Shown here: positions 41,468-47,545 of the stretch, piece after piece
How positions within the stretch are numbered: the first letter of the stretch is position 1
Layout of the letters: every line of letters starts with the position of its first letter
Origin: Allomyces arbusculus
Lineage: Eukaryota; Blastocladiomycota; Blastocladiomycetes; Blastocladiales; Blastocladiaceae
Assembly: GCA_027604705.1 (NCBI GenBank)
Contig: JADHYV010000110.1
Coordinates: 1-47,545 of the forward strand
DNA length: 47,545 nucleotides
Direction: 5' to 3'
The notes under the pieces: model-generated
Told to the model about the DNA's origin: nothing
What the model saw: the letters and a program-made list of their open reading frames with translations, nothing else
Databases searched by the model: none
Program-made: the position numbers and the translations under genes

Positions 41468-42733
41468 CTACGCGGCGTGCCCATTCACGCCTTTGGCCGC
41501 ATGGTCCGCGACCAGCGCGGCCTGCAACCGCTTGGCAATCGCCGCCATGAACTCGGCCGAGGTGACCCACTTATCGGGCGTGCCCGCGGCGAGCGCCAAA
41601 TCCTTGGTCATGACGCCGTCCTCGTCGACGACATCAATGCACGCCTGTTCCAAGATCGCACAGAACCGCGCCAACTCCTTGTTGTCGTCCAACTTGGCAC
41701 GGTGCGCCAACCCCCGCGTCCACGCGAAAATCGACGCGATCGGGTTCGTCGACGTGGGTTTCCCCTGCTGGTGCTGGCGGTAATGCCGCGTGACGGTGCC
41801 GTGCGCGGCCTCGGCCTCGACCGTCTTGCCATCGGGCGCGACGAGCACCGACGTCATGAGCCCGAGCGACCCGAACCCCTGTGCGAGCGTGTCGGACTGC
41901 ACGTCGCCGTCGTAGTTCTTGCACGCCCAGACGAACCCGCCGTCGGACTTCAGGCACTGCGCGACCATATCGTCGATGAGCCGGTGCTCGTACCACAACC
42001 CGGCCGCCTCGAATTGAGGGCGGTAGATGGTCTCGTAAATGTGCGCGAAGATATCCTTGAACCGGCCGTCGTAGGCCTTGAGAATCGTGTTCTTGGTCGA
42101 CAGGTAGAGCGGCATGTTGCGGTCGAGCGCGACCTTGAACGATGCGTGCGCAAACGCCTCGATGGACTCGTCCACGTTGTACATGGCCATGGCGACGCCG
42201 CCGCCCGGGAACGTGTAGACTTCGCGTGTGATAGGCTCGCCGCCGTTCTTGGGCGTGAACGTGAGCGTCAACGTGCCGGCCTCGGGCACGACAAAGTCGG
42301 TCGCGCGGTACTGGTCGCCAAACGCGTGACGGCCCATGACGATCGGCTTCTTCCACGCCGGCACGAGCCGCGGCACGCGCTTGAGCAGGATGGGCTCGCG
42401 GAAGACGGTGCCGTTGAGCACGTTGCGAATCGTGCCGTTCGGCGACTTCCACATCTGCTTCAAGTGGAACTCCTCGACGCGCGCCTCGTCGGGCGTGATC
42501 GTCGCGCACTTGATCCCGACGTGGTGCTTCTGGATGGCGGCCGCAGCATCGAGCGTGACCTGGTCGTTGGTCGCGTCGCGGTGCTCAATGCCGAGGTCGT
42601 AGTACTCGATCGGCACGTCAACGTACGGCAGAATCAGCTGGTCCTTGATCCATTGCCAGATGATGCGCGTCATTTCGTCGCCGTCGAGCTCGACGACTGG
42701 GTTCGCGACCTTGATCTTGGGGAGGGGCGACAT
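41468..42733 (-). CDS. IDP1: NADP-dependent isocitrate dehydrogenase
   Basis: Intron-free frame of 421 residues from ATG 42733, full length for the eukaryotic homodimeric enzyme. It oxidatively decarboxylates isocitrate to 2-oxoglutarate and makes NADPH. Family marks: [40 protein letters not shown] (substrate-binding S97, N99, R103, R112), [19 protein letters not shown] (R135, equivalent to human IDH1 R132), the metal-binding signature [20 protein letters not shown], and [20 protein letters not shown] (NADP site, with H and R typical of NADP rather than NAD enzymes). As read, there is no presequence and no C-terminal peroxisomal signal (ends NGHAA), so the product would be cytosolic. A CTAAC branch element and a CTAG acceptor directly upstream (42769-42773, 42743-42746) suggest that the real first exon lies further 5' and may add a mitochondrial presequence. 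Confidence 0.95.
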   Translation of the reverse strand: MSPLPKIKVANPVVELDGDEMTRIIWQWIKDQLILPYVDVPIEYYDLGIEHRDATNDQVTLDAAAAIQKHHVGIKCATITPDEARVEEFHLKQMWKSPNGTIRNVLNGTVFREPILLKRVPRLVPAWKKPIVMGRHAFGDQYRATDFVVPEAGTLTLTFTPKNGGEPITREVYTFPGGGVAMAMYNVDESIEAFAHASFKVALDRNMPLYLSTKNTILKAYDGRFKDIFAHIYETIYRPQFEAAGLWYEHRLIDDMVAQCLKSDGGFVWACKNYDGDVQSDTLAQGFGSLGLMTSVLVAPDGKTVEAEAAHGTVTRHYRQHQQGKPTSTNPIASIFAWTRGLAHRAKLDDNKELARFCAILEQACIDVVDEDGVMTKDLALAAGTPDKWVTSAEFMAAIAKRLQAALVADHAAKGVNGHAA

Positions 42734-43823
42734 TTCGGCGGGCTAGCGGGGAAGGGCGAGTGCGATGCGTTAGCAACGAGAGATCGCGGATCGGGTTGGC
42801 GTCGAGCCGGTGCATGCGCGAGCAAGCAGAATGCAGCGAGCAACGAGAGCAAAGCAGGCAAGCGCGCGTCGGCGTTGCCACCCCCGCACAGCGAACACGT
42901 CGTTGAGCACGGCAAAACACCACCACCACCTGATGCTCAACGTGAACGCATTCTTTCGACCCAACACCACGCAGAACGCGACCGTGCTCGGCCGTTGGAT
43001 GGTCTCAGCCAGCGCGACGCGGCTACGCGGCGCGTGTCTCATCGGGTGGACTGGAACATAACATCGGCATCGCGCCGTTGGGGTGGACGAGGTCGTAGCT
43101 GATGCTGTTGCTGCTAGTGCTCGTGCTCGCGCTGTTGTCGCAAACCACGTCGATTTAAAAAACACCATTCAATTACCAGAGGGACAACAAGTTGCAGCAG
43201 AGGAGGGGCGGAGAGGGGAGGGCGCGCGACGGACGCGTTCTCGCCGTGGCCTTTATACCGCTGCTGCTCGCCGTTCCCGTCGGCCACGTCGCGTGCGACG
43301 CCGGACGGCTTGGTCATCGGGCCATTCTCGGCGGCCGGTTTCGTGCGCGGAACACCACAGCAGAAGAAGGGCATGTCCATGCGTGGGGTGGGACGCGGCG
43401 CGGCGATGCGCGTCGGTTCTGATGGGGATGGGGATGAACGAGCCAGTGGGTGGCGAACACCACGGCCGGGACCGGGAAGGGCGAAAAGGCGAACACGGGT
43501 CACATGCGGGGAGCCGCCCCGGGCCGTCCCCACACCTGAGAAACCACGTCGAACTCGAACCCAGGCGCACGGAAACGAACGGCGATTTTATCGTCGAGTC
43601 CCGGCCAGCGCCGGTTCCGTTGGGCTCGGTCGCCCCCAAATCTCCCCAAATTGGCCGCTGGGCGCGAGACGCGTGCGACCGGCTGGGTTCCTGCTGGGTG
43701 GTGGATCCGGCGCGGCGGGGTAAAAGGCTAATGCTGTCGTGGGGCAGGCCATGGCTGGGCGACGGCGGCGGCGAGGTGCATGGACAGGGACGAGCTGGAT
43801 CGCTCGCCAACTGATGGCAGCGC

Positions 43824-43825
<2 letters not shown>

Positions 43826-43861
<36 letters not shown>
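43826..43861. repeat. (CGT)12 microsatellite
   Basis: Twelve perfect CGT units. It gives long Arg, Thr, Ser or Val runs in chance frames, which should not be taken as genes. Confidence 0.9.
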
Positions 43862-44376
43862 AACGACGCAGTGGGCTGTGGATGTGGTCGCGGCCGTCAC
43901 CGTCGTGCACGTTGCGATCATGGAGGTGCACTACCGCTCGCAGGAGTGGTCGCAGACGGTTGGTGACTCGAAGTTGAGGAGATAGGCACGGCCCGGGTGG
44001 CCATGGCGCCGCTCTCGAATCAAGCGCAGCCTGCGCCGGCTGCGATGGTACCGTTGATGCATGCTGATCGTGGTGCTGATGGCCAACACCCACAATGATG
44101 ATGACTGCCGCCTGCACGCTGAGCCGCTCGCTGCATCGACATCTGCACAACGGCAGCTCAAAACACGATCAAGACTTGGTGAACGCACGAACTGGGAGAA
44201 AAAAGGGCCCGACATATGTACACGAAACAGCGCAGCACGCAGCAGCAGCGCAAACCAACTGAAAAAAGGAGAGGGAACCAAAGACCAGAACGAACGAACA
44301 GAATCATAAACAGTGCGAGCCGCTCGCAGGGCGCGGCTCGCGAAATGGATAGTACACCAGGCAAGGACGACGCGAG

Positions 44377-44401
44377 GAGACGAGACGAGACGAGACGAGA
44401 C
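44377..44401. repeat. (GAGAC)5 microsatellite
   Basis: Five perfect GAGAC units followed by a degenerate AAGAC, in the 3' flank of the RING gene. Confidence 0.85.
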
Positions 44402-44713
44402 AAGACGGGGAGAAAGAGTCCGAGGAGGGGAACGAGCGCGAGATGGGTCTCGACGTGCACGGTCACACCGCACCCCGGCGCCGTTCCCAACCATCGTCGC
44501 GGCAGCAGCGCGGAGGATCTGGAACACGAGCGAGCAAACCGCGTTATGCGACACGATATGGCGCGCGACGGAGTGCGTGCACGCGGCGGTGACTCCAGTA
44601 TCGGATCCAAATCGGGGCCCACGCACACGACGCGTCTCGCACCAGCCAAGACCCCGCCCTGTCCGCGCCCAACCAAACCCCGATCCCAAACCCCCGTCCC
44701 ACCGCCGGCCGGC

Positions 44714-46576
44714 TCACTCAGTCTCGGCAGGCACCGACTCGCCCGAGGTCTCACCGCCATCGCTCGACTCGCTCGCGCGCAACGTGTCCTCGCCACGCAA
44801 CTCCTGTGGAACCAGGTCCCACACATCCCCGCCCGGGTGCGGCGTCCTTGCCAGCAATCCATCCTCCTCCTCCTCCTCCTCCTCACTCTCCTCCTCGTCT
44901 TCGTCGTCAGTGCGCGCGTGCGCGGCCAACGCCCACACGAGCGATGCCGGGGTCGCGGGGGACAGCGCGACCGGCACGGCGCCACCCGGGTTCCCGCGCG
45001 CGAGGTCGGCGGGCGCCGAGACGGCGACTGCCGGCAAAGCGCCCGACGCGGCCGGAATCGGCGTCGGTGGGCGGTGCCATCCGTCCTGTGGGATCATGAA
45101 CGGCGGGGTCACGGGCGCGGGCGCCGCCGCGGCCGTCGCGGATGCGGCGGCGGCACCGGCAGTGGTCGAGTTGCGTCGTGTCCGCGGGCGAGCCTGCGCA
45201 CGCGCGCGCGCGCGCTCACGCAGGACGCGCAAAAGCGGCGCCGAGTCCGAGTCGACGTCGTCGTCGTCGTCGGCGTCGTCGGCGTCGTCCGCATTTGCCT
45301 CGCCGTCGTCGGCGCTCGTATCGACCAACTCGAAACGGCAGATCGGGCACACGTTCTTGCGTTCCGTGAGCCACGTGTCGATACAGGCGACATGGAACGG
45401 GTGCGCGCACGGCAGGACGCGGAGAGTCTGGTCGTCCTCGAACTCGTCGAGGCAGACGACACAGGACGTCGGGTCGTCTTCGCGCGCCTTGGCGCGGTTG
45501 TACACAATCGTCGGTAACGCATCGAGCACGCGCTGTGGAGTCGCGGGCTCGTTGCGTGCCGTCGACGTGGACCCGCCCGTCCCGCCCGGGGTCACGTAAA
45601 TACACGCGCGGCACAGCGTGTAGACGCAGAGCAGCAGCGCGAGTGGGGCGACCACCGACGCCAAGATCACATCGACGACCGTCCATTCAGGCACGGTCCC
45701 ATCGGCGCCCGGACGCGCGGCCACGATCCAGGCGACGGGCGCGGCCTCGCCCGCGGCATCGAGCAACAGCGCCTCGTATCCGGCGCGGGGCACAAACACC
45801 GACGGCACGTGCACGTCGGACGTGTCGCCACCCGCGTACATGGTCAGGAGCCCAACACCGTCAGGTTCATTGTCGCCGACAATCACGCCCGCCGCACCCG
45901 ACCGCTGCATCGCGCGCACCTTGTCGATGAACGCGCACGTGCCGCGCTCCACGACCGCGATCCACGGGAACGTGCCGTCGTCGTGGGTCGGGTCGTCGAG
46001 CATGCCCGGCGACAGTGATGGGACGCCCAGTGCCTGTTCGGCCCATTCGGCGAGTTCCGGGGGGACGTCCGCGTCGTACAGTCCGTTCGGGACCGGGTCT
46101 GCGGGTGGGCCCGGCATCCATGGCCCCGGACCACGCGCAGGGCCGGGGACGGGCACGCACCCGTGTGCCGTGTTGTCGGGCGTGAGTCGCTGCACGGGGA
46201 CCAGGTAACCCGCGAGCGGCGGCGCGTCCGAAGCGAGAATGGCGATCAGCGCGGCATCGTCGACGTCCGGGTCCGGCACAGGCGGCGGCGGTGGCGGCGC
46301 GGGCGGGCGCGGGCCAAACGCGGCGGCGCGAGCGGCAATCGACCGGTTCGAGGGCAGGACAACGACAAGGGCATCAGCCGCGGGACCCAAGAGGAGGGAC
46401 TGCGCACGCGCGGCGGCAGCGGTCGACAGAAGCAGCGTCGTGAAGGCTGCAGCGGCGAGAGCAAGGAAGGTGCGCAACGGCTGGCGACGTGGCGGGCGGC
46501 GGTGTGGTTGCGACGGCATCGCGGCGGATGGGTCGAGGCGGGGCGGCATTGCGGCGGGCCCAGAGGGCGACGGCAT
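44714..46576 (-). CDS. PA-TM-RING E3 ubiquitin ligase
   Basis: Single exon, 620 residues. A hydrophobic signal/anchor ([20 protein letters not shown], ~35-58) is followed by a lumenal protease-associated domain (about 200-295: [33 protein letters not shown]), one membrane helix (~299-322, [20 protein letters not shown]) and a cytosolic RING-H2 at 372-413: C-V-V-C..C-A-H..F-H-V-A-C..W-L..C-P-I-C. This order is that of RNF13/RNF128/GRAIL-type ligases, which ubiquitinate membrane cargo in endosomes, vacuole or Golgi. After the RING are an Asp/Ala acidic stretch, a Pro/Ala-rich segment and a Glu run ([13 protein letters not shown]). ATG 46576 was chosen as the first ATG close to the signal segment; the N-terminal Pro-rich 30 residues could be shorter if ATG 46549 or 46519 is used. 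Confidence 0.92.
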   Translation of the reverse strand: MPSPSGPAAMPPRLDPSAAMPSQPHRRPPRRQPLRTFLALAAAAFTTLLLSTAAAARAQSLLLGPAADALVVVLPSNRSIAARAAAFGPRPPAPPPPPPVPDPDVDDAALIAILASDAPPLAGYLVPVQRLTPDNTAHGCVPVPGPARGPGPWMPGPPADPVPNGLYDADVPPELAEWAEQALGVPSLSPGMLDDPTHDDGTFPWIAVVERGTCAFIDKVRAMQRSGAAGVIVGDNEPDGVGLLTMYAGGDTSDVHVPSVFVPRAGYEALLLDAAGEAAPVAWIVAARPGADGTVPEWTVVDVILASVVAPLALLLCVYTLCRACIYVTPGGTGGSTSTARNEPATPQRVLDALPTIVYNRAKAREDDPTSCVVCLDEFEDDQTLRVLPCAHPFHVACIDTWLTERKNVCPICRFELVDTSADDGEANADDADDADDDDDVDSDSAPLLRVLRERARARAQARPRTRRNSTTAGAAAASATAAAAPAPVTPPFMIPQDGWHRPPTPIPAASGALPAVAVSAPADLARGNPGGAVPVALSPATPASLVWALAAHARTDDEDEEESEEEEEEEDGLLARTPHPGGDVWDLVPQELRGEDTLRASESSDGGETSGESVPAETE

Positions 46577-47545
46577 GCGGGCGCGTGAAATGCACCAAGT
46601 GACGGCGCGCTGGATGGTAGCGGTGGAGCGGGACGCGCTTGGCGCGATGGACGTTGGGACGAGAAAAGGTTGTTGATGACGATGCAGGCCAGGCCGCCTT
46701 TTGATGAGTCTGGCTGGCCCCCCACGGCCCCCGCACGGAGCGCAATCGACTTGAGGCCCGCCCGAACGGGATCCACGGCGGCGCGCGTGGTGGCGACTTG
46801 ATGCTGGAGCTCGTGCTGTTGCTGGCGACGGGAGGGAGCGCGCGGTGGAGCGTTGGACGAGGAGCGAGAGCGAGCGCGAGTTGGTCGTGAGGTCCAGCGC
46901 AACGCGGCCCACTTGCTTCACCCACTTTGCCTGCCAAGCCAAAGAACGCACGCTGGCACAGCACCGCAACGGCCTTTGCGGAGAAGGGCCGGCTGGCCGT
47001 GATGAATTCGCGGCACCCTTCCTCTCCCGGCGCTCGTCCTCTTCTCACCCTCTCTTCCTGATCGATCCGTGCGCGTCTTGCCGCCGTAACGCTCGCCGCC
47101 GCGTCCTCCAGCACGCGCCTGCCTCCAGGGCACGGCGTCTGTGCGCCGGCGCAGCAACTCATCGGCCACAACGCACCCATTCACGCCCGTCACCTTGGAG
47201 GCAATACGCATAATCCCCTTTCATCGCCACCGCATCCCACACCGCCTGCATGCATGGTTGAGGTTGAGGAGCGGCCAGCAATGGTCACCCGATGGTCAGC
47301 TGTGACAGACAGCGCCAGGTTGTCGTCGGTTGTCGTGACGGCAGGTTTGTCTCGCACCAAGATTCATGCAAAACATGAAGAAAAACCCGGAAAACCTGAC
47401 AAATTTTAACGACCAGTGAGTACGGAATGACAGTTAGGTGTTTACCATCAAATTCCTGGCTTGTGTACAGCGTCTTGGCGCAAGGACGATGTTTATTGAC
47501 TGACCTGCTACAAACCGTGCACGACTAACGACCGTCGCTGGGAGA
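46577..47545. other. Right-hand end, promoter side of the RING gene, no gene seen
   Basis: 969 bp. Frames (for example minus 46246-47180) are Arg/Pro-rich continuations or shadows. The last ~330 bp are AT-richer and show no coding signal; a neighbouring gene may begin beyond the window. Confidence 0.5.

Larger units (their letters stand above)
42734..44713. other. Upstream region of isocitrate dehydrogenase; possible targeting exon and microsatellites
   Basis: 2.0 kb without a certain gene. A minus-strand frame from ATG 43168 begins MVFFKSTWFATTARARALAA, rich in Arg, Ala, Ser and Thr without acids, and could be a mitochondrial presequence exon spliced to the acceptor at 42743-42744; the donor is not resolved. 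The rest holds simple repeats (43826-43861, 44377-44401), the promoter of the dehydrogenase and the 3' flank of the RING gene. Confidence 0.4.

Noticed and set aside
41477-43102. 541-codon plus-strand frame
   Set aside because: Exactly antisense to the isocitrate dehydrogenase gene; rich in Arg, Val and Asp as expected from the reverse reading of GC-rich codons.
43253-43921. 222-codon minus-strand frame with a Thr run
   Set aside because: The Thr run is the (CGT)12 microsatellite; the remainder is Pro/Arg-rich and lacks domains.
1-47545. CRISPR arrays, rRNA or intact transposons
   Set aside because: No regularly spaced repeats, no ribosomal RNA signatures and no transposase or reverse-transcriptase motifs were seen in any frame.

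Overview
The window is nuclear DNA from a GC-rich, intron-rich fungus. A cytosolic-type NADP isocitrate dehydrogenase, an APSES/ankyrin cell-cycle transcription factor, a GPI-anchored GH16 chitin-glucan transglycosylase, TIM21 and THADA/Trm732 point to a fungus. A long coiled-coil gene resembling the axonemal ruler protein CCDC40 suggests a lineage that keeps a motile cilium, that is a zoosporic fungus. Blastocladiomycota is my best guess from GC content, short introns and gene content; it is an inference. I saw no rRNA, tRNA, CRISPR or intact mobile element.

Layout. 1-14,200: a local multigene family of small four-span membrane proteins, all on the minus strand: a decayed copy at the left edge (1-462) and three intact copies (1481-2119, 11826-12479, 13456-14181). 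Between them lie an Mbp1/Swi4-type APSES factor (3758-7716) and a GH16/CRH wall enzyme (8393-10120). 15,000-24,000: housekeeping genes: i-AAA protease YME1 (-), EMC7 (+), RpiB-type isomerase (-), TXNDC9/phosducin-like 3 (+), a GNAT acetyltransferase (-) and TIM21 (-). 24,100-30,900: less certain genes: an unresolved multi-exon gene (+), a stand-alone FYRN/FYRC nuclear protein (+), a Cys-rich protein (-) and an acidic protein (-). 31,000-40,100: CCDC40-like gene (+) and THADA/TRM732 (-), converging with only 59 bp between stop codons. 40,500-46,600: a small Trp-rich membrane protein (-), NADP-isocitrate dehydrogenase (-) and a PA-TM-RING ubiquitin ligase (-). The last ~970 bp hold no gene I can support.

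I placed about 35 introns by joining conserved protein segments at GT..AG sites. They are short (about 45-87 bp) and their 5' splice sites are mostly GT(A/G)CG rather than GTAAGT/GTGAGT, which looks like a genome-wide trait. All exon coordinates are hand-derived and phase-checked, not supported by transcripts. The genes do not form an obvious operon-like system. The most novel material is the clustered four-span family with a Cys-Cys motif and its relic, the unusual splice-donor consensus, the APSES factor with a ~460-residue low-complexity N-terminus, and a possible hidden targeting exon upstream of isocitrate dehydrogenase.
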